Source: Vallitalea longa (lineage in GTDB: Bacteria; Bacillota; Clostridia; Lachnospirales; Vallitaleaceae). From it: a stretch of DNA of 64,000 bases. Under the pieces are notes generated by a model. That model saw nothing but the letters and a program-made list of their open reading frames with translations, searched no databases and was not told the origin of the DNA. A program made the position numbers and the translations under genes. Position 1 is the first letter of the stretch. Each line of letters starts with the position of its first letter. This document shows positions 30,619-37,975 of this stretch, piece by piece. The stretch spans positions 62,001 to 126,000 of the forward strand of contig NZ_BRLB01000002.1 of NCBI RefSeq assembly GCF_027923465.1, in the 5' to 3' direction.

Positions 30619-30648
30619 ATTATATTGATAATGATAGTCATTATACAA
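30619..30648 (-). promoter_or_regulatory. Promoter with Fur-box match in the -35/-10 spacer
   Basis: On the minus strand TTGTAT (30643-30648) and TATAAT (30619-30624) are separated by 18 bases. On the plus strand, 30627-30645 reads GATAATGATAGTCATTATA, which matches the classical 19-bp Fur box at 17 of 19 positions. A repressor bound there would block RNA polymerase on the nik-like operon. Iron-responsive repression by Fur is the simplest reading; another Fur-family member is possible. Confidence 0.7.
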
Positions 30649-30708
30649 GCCTAAAGGGTTATTTGCAAGAGAATGAAATGTTATCTTTATTAGAATTCAT
30701 GAATCTAG

Positions 30709-30742
30709 AAAAACCTGTATCTATAACCAATACAGGTTTTTT
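30709..30742 (-). terminator. Bidirectional intrinsic terminator
   Basis: A 10-bp stem (AAACCTGTAT / ATACAGGTTT) with a 9-base loop and T-runs on both strands. It lies downstream of the leftward 32332-30949 gene pair. The remainder of the 30649-30948 gap shows no gene. Confidence 0.8.
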
Positions 30743-30948
30743 CATGCATATAGAAATTAACAATATATTGATATATTTATGTCATATGATGACAGAAAAA
30801 TGTGTTCTCATTGTTTAGTAATAGTATTTAAACCAATTAAATTGTGCTTTTCTGAATTTATCCATAGAGAAATATATGAAATGATTAAAAATGCTTAGGA
30901 ATAGCTGTTTTTATTGAATGAATACAATGAAAATTTCAGAGTAGTTAG

Positions 30949-31404
30949 TTACCACTCTGATAATTGTAGAATTCTATAATTACTTTTGGTGATAAAATCT
31001 TCAATACCTATTTCCAGTGGCTCTATCAACTCTTCTTTTATCCACGTAATCCATAATGTATCATTTGTAGCTTTGGCTTTCGTTAGAGCTTGTTCTATAT
31101 AATATATTAATACATTTCTATCCACTTTTTGTAATGTTTCAACTACCTTAAGTGCTCCTGGCCAATTCATATCTTGCAACCACCTCAATAATCCTGGAAT
31201 GATTGATTCAATTCTAGGATATCCGATTTTACTTATTACTATAGCTGCATTGTACCAATAACGTTTATCGTACCTAGGTTGCAATAATAGATATAATTTA
31301 TCATCATCTAGATTAACTAGTCTCTCCATGGCATTTTCTGTTTCTTCTGGTGTCGCATTCCAATCAAGATCATCTATGAGTCTATTAGCTTCTGACTTAT
31401 TCAT
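30949..31404 (-). CDS. DUF5071 (HEAT-like) protein
   Basis: The 151-residue soluble alpha-helical protein contains GLLRWLQDMNWPGALKVVET, the conserved core of DUF5071. ATG at 31404 is preferred: GGGAG is 9 bases upstream, while the TTG at 31410 is only 3 bases from it. DUF5071 proteins are often found among SMI1-type immunity or polymorphic-toxin contexts, but no toxin is present here. It follows the DUF1835 gene by 40 bases on the same strand. Function unknown. Confidence 0.75.
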   Translation of the reverse strand: MNKSEANRLIDDLDWNATPEETENAMERLVNLDDDKLYLLLQPRYDKRYWYNAAIVISKIGYPRIESIIPGLLRWLQDMNWPGALKVVETLQKVDRNVLIYYIEQALTKAKATNDTLWITWIKEELIEPLEIGIEDFITKSNYRILQLSEW

Positions 31405-31444
31405 AATCAATTACTCCCATCATTAATACTTTTTCTAGTATTAT

Positions 31445-32332
31445 CTATACATAGTTCTTTTTTAAAATTTTACTATAAACATGTGAATTTTCCTTGTTCT
31501 CAATAACAATCAGTTTGTTCTCGTCTATCATTTTAATTATACGCAAAGCATACCAACCGTCACCAACACCCAACTCATAATTTCCCAGAATCTTACCAAT
31601 CAGTCGAGCCATAAGAAACTCATCATCTGGGATATTTTTTAATAATATATGGTCGTAAAAATCTTCTGGAACAGAAATCAGCTTTCCATTGACAATAGCT
31701 CTTAATGGAGAATTTTCCTTGACCAAGTTACACCATTCACTACTTAACAGTCTTTTTTCCATCTGTGACAATTGTCTTTCTAGTGGTAAGAATCCATAAA
31801 ACTTTCCTGGCTCTATTTGACCCCAATCACTATAAGTAACTATTTGATTATCTGTCACATTATAAAATGGTAATGAAACAACACTTATTTCACAATCAAT
31901 ATCTCTTAATGCATTACAAACGAAGTAAAAACCACAGGTTGAATAAGGAGTGTTGCTTGTCCACATTCGTATTGGAATTCCACTTTTTGCGGCGGACATA
32001 AGTTTTTCCATATCTTGACGTTGATTGGTAAAAAAACGTTCCTGTTCGTTATTATCAGTATAGAATTCTTCTTCTAATGGCTGAAAAATATTCCTGCGTT
32101 CAATACCATTTAATTCACCAGATATATCACCAATATCCAAATTGAATCCTATACAAACTACATCTTCCGAACTTCCTCCAATAGCTTTGCCTTCAAAATG
32201 TTTTTTTCTTTCTACTTTTTTTGGCTTTTCTCCTATATATATGATAGGTCCACTTATATTACTAGTTTCTTTATAGTTTTTTGCTATTTTCATACTACCT
32301 TTTGTACTACTGCTAAACACAACTTCAAGCAT
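31445..32332 (-). CDS. DUF1835/DUF3658 domain protein
   Basis: The 295-residue soluble protein starts MLEVVFSSSTKGSMKIA, the DUF1835 signature. It continues with IRMWTSNTPYSTCGFYFVCN near residue 121 and ends with a DUF3658 helical part around GKILGNYELGVGDGWYALRI. Both domains are of unknown function and usually occur together. AGGAGG precedes the ATG. The 295-base upstream gap (32333-32627) holds no convincing gene. Confidence 0.8.
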   Translation of the reverse strand: MLEVVFSSSTKGSMKIAKNYKETSNISGPIIYIGEKPKKVERKKHFEGKAIGGSSEDVVCIGFNLDIGDISGELNGIERRNIFQPLEEEFYTDNNEQERFFTNQRQDMEKLMSAAKSGIPIRMWTSNTPYSTCGFYFVCNALRDIDCEISVVSLPFYNVTDNQIVTYSDWGQIEPGKFYGFLPLERQLSQMEKRLLSSEWCNLVKENSPLRAIVNGKLISVPEDFYDHILLKNIPDDEFLMARLIGKILGNYELGVGDGWYALRIIKMIDENKLIVIENKENSHVYSKILKKNYV

Positions 32333-32627
32333 AATTTGCCTCCTAACATATCTTACCCATGTGTATTAATTTCACTAACTGATGTATAATATCCTAATGA
32401 CTAAGAAATCCATTAAACAAATAACCAATTTCTTATGAATACATTCATAGATACTGTCTAACTAAATATGATATTCATGATTTCTATTTCATTATATCTT
32501 TTTTACGTGTACCCTCATTTTCTTTATTAACTAATATATTACTACTTAATTTAATGAATTTCCAGTCATTTGGATATTTTTAATTTTCTTCGTTAAATTT
32601 TCTATCGTTAATTGAATAATATAATTC

Positions 32628-35192
32628 TTAGCTTTCTATAATCTTAACGATTCCGCTTGAACCATCTACCATCAATAAGTCCCCATCTTTTATAATTGTA
32701 GTTGCTCCATCAACACCAGTTACACAAGGTATACCATATTCTCTTGCAATTATCGCTCCATGTTGGAGTGGTCCGCCTATTTCCATAACTACAGCCGAAG
32801 CATTGATGAATATTGGTGTCCAAGTGGGTTCTGTTGCCTTAGCTACTAAGATCTCACCCTTGTTCAGTGGTTTTTCAAAAGGTGTGAGAAGCACTTTTGC
32901 CTTGCCTTTGATTACACCAGGTGAAACTGGATCCCCAACAAGGTCTCCTTCCTCACTTTCTCTTATGTATCTGAATATTTTACCTCTTGAATCTATGATA
33001 GTAGGCCACTCTTTAACATTCTTGGTTAATTCTCTTTTCTTCTTATTGGTATTAATGATATTTTTCATATTATAGTTCTTATCTCTCTGTGCTTTTCCTA
33101 TATGAGAGGATGCAAGCATGAATATATCATCTACTGTCTCTAATCTGCCTTCTTTTACAAATTCTTTTGCCAATTTTAGAACCAACTGTCTTAACTTATC
33201 ATTGGCATAGACATACATATACTTGGGATGTTCACGTATACCCAATAATTTATAAGCATTCAAATAGCCGTTGAATTTCTTTTCTTTTCCTATTTTCTTA
33301 GCTAGTGCTTTCAATTTTGCAATAGCTTTTTCTTTTTTTTCTATTGAATGTTGCATAGCATTATCATTGATGTTAATCAACTTCAACTGATTATAGAATA
33401 TTTCCAGATTTTCATATGGCCTTACAGCTGCCATATCTATTTCACCAACACATCTACATCCATATTTTTTCATATGCTCATCGTATGCCGATAGAAAAGC
33501 ATCTGAGAATTCTCTCTTCTTAATTTTCTTACTGAATGCAGTACCTGAAGTTATGTTCCTGAATTCATCAAATGATGCCAAGTTAACTAAGCTATAACCC
33601 ATTTCACTTGTAGGATTACCGGGAAGGTCGATACTTAAGGCTATGATTTCATTGTCAACATTCATATTATGAAACATTTTCCTAATATTTGATTCAGCAC
33701 TAAGCACACCTGCCAATCCCATAGCTTTTGTCATTATTCTATTGAAAATCAGCATTGTTTCATTCACTATATCATCAAAATATTTATCTGATGATGTTAT
33801 CTTGTCTATATCCATGAAAGCAGTATCAGCCATTTGAAAATATGAATCCATAAGTCCATCAGGATCTTTTCTCGCTTTCATGATATCAGGTATCGCTCTA
33901 TAAGCTAATTTGGCAATCAATAGAATAGTATTCTTAACACCTTTTGGTTTCTTGTCAAGATGGTACCCTTTACTGAAGTCAAAAGAATTAAGAATCTCTC
34001 TAGTAGGTACATCATAACTTCCTATGGTTTTCTTTACCTTCTTATAACCGAATGCTTTCTCGGAATTGGTCAAATCAATATATTGTCGTCCTGCAACAGC
34101 ATAGAATATACCATCTTTGCCTTCTGGCATGATTCCAGCTTTTACATTTACAACCATTTTAGCGAATATTTCATTTCCTAATTCTGATAAAGAATATTGA
34201 AACCCCTGTGTCAATTTTATCTGATCTAGATACAAGTGTTTTGTTTCACCTGGTTTGGTTCTATATTCTTCATATAACGGAAAATAAGTTGTAATAGGTC
34301 TTGATTGCAACAGATGTAATTTTCCTTTTTCATATGCCCATTCTGTATCTATAGGAATACCATAATAAGTTTCACACTTTTTAATCAATTCAGTAAGTTC
34401 TATAATCTGATCATCACTTAGAGAACTGTCTTCAGGATTTTTATTGGGTATTTCTATGGTTCCACCATTTTTATGTAGATAGAGAGCTATCTTCTTGTTA
34501 TTGATTTTTTTCTTGATTATTTTATTTGCAACACTATCGACAATATATGTGTCTGGAGTTACTGTTCCAGATACAATAGTCTCACCAAGACCGAAAGCTG
34601 CATTAATCATGACTTCATCATAACAATTGTTGTTAGGATTAAGAGAAAAACCGACACCGCTGACCTCTGATACGATTTGCCTTTGAACAATGATAGCAAT
34701 ACAGGTATATCGTAGATCTATGTCATTTTGCTTTTTGTACTCCATAACCCTGAAGTCAAAGCAGGATGAGAAAGCTTTTGCAATATAAGTTTCTAGTGTT
34801 TTTCTTGTGACACCTAGAAAAGTCTCATACATTCCTGCGAAACTAGTGCCTTTAAGGTCCTCTTCTGGTGAAGAAGAACGTACTGCATATATATTTTCTT
34901 TTCCAAGTCCAATCATTTGTTTTTCAAGCTCTTCCTTCATAGAAGGAGTCAGTTTCAGCTTAGCTGCTTTTGTTTTGACAGCATCACAGTTTTCCATTGT
35001 TACATCTGTCAGAAGTTTTTTCCATTCCTCTAAAGCTTTGATTTCTCTTAGCCAAGGAGATAAGAAGTCTACGGATAGAACAAGTCCTTCTGGTACAGGT
35101 AATCCTGCACCATATGTCTCTATTAATGCTTTTCCTTTACCACCTACTTGCGATAATGATGGTTTTTGCTTAACACTAAATAAATATATCAT
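32628..35192 (-). CDS. PEP synthase / rifampin phosphotransferase-like dikinase
   Basis: The 854-residue protein has an N-terminal PPDK-type ATP-grasp domain (about 1-310, QVGGKGKALIETYGAGLPVP and YAVRSSSPEEDL). A variable middle domain follows, then a C-terminal phosphohistidine swivelling domain with His811 in GGPLQHGAIIAREYGIPCV. Domain order and length are like rifampin phosphotransferases, which move the beta phosphate of ATP onto the drug via the histidine; a metabolic substrate is equally possible. Its GGGAGG site is 8 bases before the ATG. Only 15 bases separate the ATG from the IS target site, so it was once directly behind the TetR gene. Confidence 0.8.
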   Translation of the reverse strand: MIYLFSVKQKPSLSQVGGKGKALIETYGAGLPVPEGLVLSVDFLSPWLREIKALEEWKKLLTDVTMENCDAVKTKAAKLKLTPSMKEELEKQMIGLGKENIYAVRSSSPEEDLKGTSFAGMYETFLGVTRKTLETYIAKAFSSCFDFRVMEYKKQNDIDLRYTCIAIIVQRQIVSEVSGVGFSLNPNNNCYDEVMINAAFGLGETIVSGTVTPDTYIVDSVANKIIKKKINNKKIALYLHKNGGTIEIPNKNPEDSSLSDDQIIELTELIKKCETYYGIPIDTEWAYEKGKLHLLQSRPITTYFPLYEEYRTKPGETKHLYLDQIKLTQGFQYSLSELGNEIFAKMVVNVKAGIMPEGKDGIFYAVAGRQYIDLTNSEKAFGYKKVKKTIGSYDVPTREILNSFDFSKGYHLDKKPKGVKNTILLIAKLAYRAIPDIMKARKDPDGLMDSYFQMADTAFMDIDKITSSDKYFDDIVNETMLIFNRIMTKAMGLAGVLSAESNIRKMFHNMNVDNEIIALSIDLPGNPTSEMGYSLVNLASFDEFRNITSGTAFSKKIKKREFSDAFLSAYDEHMKKYGCRCVGEIDMAAVRPYENLEIFYNQLKLININDNAMQHSIEKKEKAIAKLKALAKKIGKEKKFNGYLNAYKLLGIREHPKYMYVYANDKLRQLVLKLAKEFVKEGRLETVDDIFMLASSHIGKAQRDKNYNMKNIINTNKKKRELTKNVKEWPTIIDSRGKIFRYIRESEEGDLVGDPVSPGVIKGKAKVLLTPFEKPLNKGEILVAKATEPTWTPIFINASAVVMEIGGPLQHGAIIAREYGIPCVTGVDGATTIIKDGDLLMVDGSSGIVKIIES

Positions 35193-35207
35193 TGTATACC
35201 CTCCCTA

Positions 35208-35228
35208 TCAATTTTGGTAGTGTAAAGT
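35208..35228. repeat. Left IS boundary: 8-bp target duplication plus 13-bp terminal repeat
   Basis: TCAATTTT (35208-35215) is the target duplication. GGTAGTGTAAAGT (35216-35228) is the terminal repeat. Just inside, ACACTAC at 35231-35237 is complementary to GTAGTGT of the terminal repeat, giving a subterminal hairpin. Confidence 0.9.
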
Positions 35229-35368
35229 TTAACACTACACTATTTGTTTTAATTCTTTATTTATAAGGGATTTCACCGTTTTTTTGCAATAAAATAACAA
35301 TGACCCCCTATTTTCAGTTATAATTGAAGTTCCAACACACCAAAAATTTCTGAAAGGATGTCATTGCT

Positions 35369-36834
35369 ATGCCTTCAATTATAACTTATTTACTTAATAT
35401 AATTCAATACCAAAATCAACAAATTTCTTGGTTACTTCTTTTTATCTCCAAATTTATCCCTCTTAAGCAATGGGCTTTTGATGATGCTCATTCACCTAAG
35501 TATCAGAAATTCAAGACAGATAAACTACCTATTATTAAACGCTTTGTTAAACAAGATTGGCAATTTTTGACTGAATATTATCTCCTTCGTTATGGTAAAC
35601 CTTTAAAACCTGTTAGGACTCAAAAAGGTAAAATCCGTAATGTTCCTAACCATACCATATGCCCTTTATGTGGTGCTCCTCATCAATATATTTACGATAA
35701 TAATGGTGGTAAGGGCCAGTTTAAATGTAAAGTTTGCCAAAAAACTTTTGTTACCGGTGAACAAGTTTCTTCTCCTCTTGTTCTTAAATGTCCTTATTGT
35801 AATCATTCTCTTGTTGCAAAAAAGGATAGGAAACATTTTACTGTACATAAGTGTATTAATAATAAGTGCTCTTACTATATATCCAATGTGCGTAAATTAC
35901 CTAATGACGTAAAACATTCTGATCGCTATAAGTATAAACTGCGCTATATCTACCGTGAATTCTCTGTAGATTTTTTTGCTATGGATTTGGATTCTCTTCC
36001 TAAAAATGCTTCTTCTTTTAAATTCCGTAGTAAAAGTGCTCATATCATGGGACTTTGTTTGTCTTATCATGTAAACCTTGGACTATCTTTAAGAAAAACT
36101 GCTCAGGCTTTAAAAGACATTCATTGTATTGATATCTTTCATACTATGGTTGCTAATTATGCTCATTCCGCTGCTACTCTTATTAAACCTTTTGTTGATA
36201 ATTATGATTACAATCATTCCTCTACTATGATAGCCGATGAAACTTATATCAAAGTCCGTGGTATCAAAGGTTATATTTGGTTCATTATGGACGCCGTTTC
36301 TCGTTCTATCCTTGGTTACAGGGTATCTGATAATCGTGGCGTCGGCCCTTGTATCCTTGCTATGCGTATGGCTTTTCGCAACCTCAAAAAGCTTCCTGAT
36401 AAATTCCGTTTTATTGCTGATGGCTATAGTGCTTATCCTTTAGCTTCCCAACAATTCGCTCTCCTTGAGAAAGATCCTCTTAAGTTTGATATCACTCAGG
36501 TAATAGGTCTTTCCAATGATGATGAATTTCAAAAAAATTTCGCCCATTCAAGCAGATTGTAGAACGCCTTAACCGAACTTTTAAAGCTTCTTATCGTGTC
36601 ACCAATGGTTACGATAATTATGATGGTGCTAATTATGCCTTGTCTTTATGGGTAGCTTATTACAATTTCCTACGTCCCCATAAAGTTACTTGCTATAAAA
36701 AGCCTTTGAATAGGGTTAATTTGCTTTCCAAAGCTGATAACATGCCTGGTAAATGGCAACTCCTTATATACCTTGGTCAAAAAACCATTCTTCATTTACA
36801 AGAGCAACAATCTAAAGAATCTATCTGTTCTTAG
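35369..36834 (+). CDS. DDE transposase with zinc ribbon, needs a -1 frameshift
   Basis: Frame 1 (35369-36562, 397 residues) has a region with CPLCG...CKVCQ and CPYCNH...C zinc-ribbon cysteines (about 98-175). A DDE domain follows with first Asp in IADETYIKVRG and second Asp in FIADGYSAYP. It ends at TAG, 36560-36562. The -1 frame continues from about 36531 without a break to 36834: FRPFKQIVERLNRTFKASYR, then YYNFLRPH. It supplies the catalytic Glu (codon 36562-36564) and the C-terminus. The change falls at a run of seven A (36531-36537), where A-AAA-AAT is a possible slippery heptamer. Either programmed frameshifting makes a full protein of about 488 residues, or one A was gained or lost and the gene is dead. 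Confidence 0.85.
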
Positions 36835-36878
36835 ATTTTGAACCAGAGGCACTGATGCAGCCATCCCGCAGGGACATG

Positions 36879-37000
36879 CCCTTGATAGCATCATTAAACA
36901 ATGCTACAATGCCATGATTACGACGGGATAGGTCTATCTGTTCTTGAGTTCTTCACCGTCGGCAACCTTTTTAAGCATTGTTTAATGGTGCTGTCAAGGG
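36879..37000. repeat. 27-bp imperfect inverted repeat in the IS 3' non-coding region
   Basis: Arms at 36879-36905 and 36974-37000 are complementary with about two mismatches, spaced by 68 bases. The arm starts CCCTTGATAGCATCATTAAA; the other ends GGTGCTGTCAAGGG. Further complementary words (CATCCCG near 36863, CGGGAT near 36924) suggest an extended fold. The region lies after the transposase stop and inside the IS. A structured transcript or a nested older element is possible. Confidence 0.75.
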
Positions 37001-37085
37001 TGGCGTAAGTTACCAAGAGCCATTTTTGTTACCCCTTTTTTCTTTTAAGTCTTACTTATTTTTTTGTTTCTGTTTTTCATAGGCT

Positions 37086-37106
37086 ACTTTACACTACCTC
37101 AATTTT
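37086..37106. repeat. Right IS boundary: 13-bp terminal repeat plus 8-bp target duplication
   Basis: ACTTTACACTACC (37086-37098) is the inverted copy of the left terminal repeat. TCAATTTT (37099-37106) is the second target duplication. Its first three bases are the TGA stop codon of the TetR gene on the minus strand. Confidence 0.9.
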
Positions 37107-37719
37107 TATAGAATGATGTTCTGATGAAATCCAGATATATATCAATTTCTTTCATCAATACTTCTTTATTGATGGATGTTTCTTCTATAAAAACTCTTTC
37201 CATATAATCTGTATAAATTTGTTTTACCACAAATCTTGTTACATTAATCATCTTATCTATATCTACACCTGATTTGACATTACAAAAATCCAAGTTGTAA
37301 TTATAGAATTTCTCTCTGAACTTAGGTATTTCACCTTCTACTTCATATGAATATTTTGCAATCTTCTTTTTATCTATCTTGTCATGGAATTCAAATAGAT
37401 ACGGATAATTTTCTATTATCTCCAATTTCAGTATGATTACATTTCTTATCCTATACAAGAAGTCTGTATTATTCCAATCTATCTTTTTCTCTAATTCGTT
37501 CATTACTATTTTTATTGAATAATAAATCAGGAAATCATATAATTCTTCTTTGTCTTTGAAATAGTGATAAAGCAAACCTCTGGATACACCAGCATTTTTT
37601 ACAATCTGGTTAGTTGATGACTTCTCATAAGATTGTTTGCTGAATTCTTCGAATCCATGGTTTATTATTCTTTGTACTCTCTCATTACTTAAGTCAATAT
37701 GTTTGAATCTGTCAATCAT
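37099..37719 (-). CDS. TetR-family transcriptional regulator
   Basis: The 206-residue protein has an N-terminal TetR HTH (about residues 10-58, SSTNQIVKNAGVSRGLLYHY followed by FKDKEELYDFLI) and a ligand-binding helical C-terminal domain. The IS inserted exactly behind its coding region: the stop codon lies in the target duplication, so the protein is intact. Before insertion the dikinase ATG was 15 bases past the stop, so the two genes formed one operon. Its own promoter carries palindromes suited to autorepression. Confidence 0.9.
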   Translation of the reverse strand: MIDRFKHIDLSNERVQRIINHGFEEFSKQSYEKSSTNQIVKNAGVSRGLLYHYFKDKEELYDFLIYYSIKIVMNELEKKIDWNNTDFLYRIRNVIILKLEIIENYPYLFEFHDKIDKKKIAKYSYEVEGEIPKFREKFYNYNLDFCNVKSGVDIDKMINVTRFVVKQIYTDYMERVFIEETSINKEVLMKEIDIYLDFIRTSFYKN

Positions 37720-37740
37720 TTGACTTCACTCCTATCTCTC

Positions 37741-37821
37741 TAATCGCTACCGATTAAGTTCTTGCTGTAGACCGACAACTGTTGTCTATTCAATCATACA
37801 CCTACCGACAGAAGCTGTCAA
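37741..37821 (-). promoter_or_regulatory. TetR promoter with three palindromic operator candidates
   Basis: Minus-strand TTGACA (37816-37821) and TATGAT (37793-37798) are 17 bases apart, a strong promoter. GACAGAAGCTGTC (37807-37819) overlaps the -35 box. GACAACTGTTGTC (37774-37786) lies just after the -10 box. TAATCG-CTAC-CGATTA (37741-37756) is a third palindrome nearer the gene. The first two share the ACCGACA left half and are centred 33 bp apart, about three helical turns, as for paired TetR dimers. Confidence 0.7.
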
Positions 37822-37857
37822 CCAAATATATTCTAATTTAATTATTGATTAATATTG

Positions 37858-37900
37858 TAAAAAAGCAAAATCTCTTATATTAGTAGAGACTTTGCTTTTA
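37858..37900 (-). terminator. Terminator of the PL8 lyase gene
   Basis: The minus-strand hairpin has arms AAAGCAAAGTCTCT and AGAGATTTTGCTTT (about 13 pairs with one mismatch), followed by a T-run. It is about 75 bases beyond the stop of the lyase gene. Confidence 0.8.
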
Positions 37901-37975
37901 TTATATTATATTTATCAATCTTATATGCAGTGACTACAGTAGTTATCTTTGATACACTGTTTAATTCACACTGGA

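Larger units (their letters stand above)
35216..37098 (+). mobile_element. IS6-like insertion sequence, 1883 bp
   Basis: The element is bounded by perfect 13-bp inverted repeats (GGTAGTGTAAAGT) and flanked by identical 8-bp duplications TCAATTTT. Eight-base duplications and a GG-starting repeat fit the IS6 family. It encodes one transposase, interrupted by a -1 frame change, and a 260-base 3' non-coding part containing a long inverted repeat. The terminal repeats and duplications are intact, so the insertion looks recent. It has separated the TetR gene from the downstream dikinase gene. Confidence 0.92.

Noticed and set aside
32484-32582. Minus-strand stretch reading KYPNDWKFIKLSSNILVNKE in the 32333-32627 gap
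   Set aside because: It looks protein-like but has no start codon, ribosome binding site or family match. It may be a gene remnant; too weak to list as a feature.
34807-35220. 137-codon plus-strand frame opposite the dikinase N-terminus
   Set aside because: Shadow of the conserved ATP-grasp coding strand.
36237-36443. Alternative plus-strand frame inside the transposase
   Set aside because: Out-of-frame reading of the DDE region; the main frame contains the catalytic motifs.
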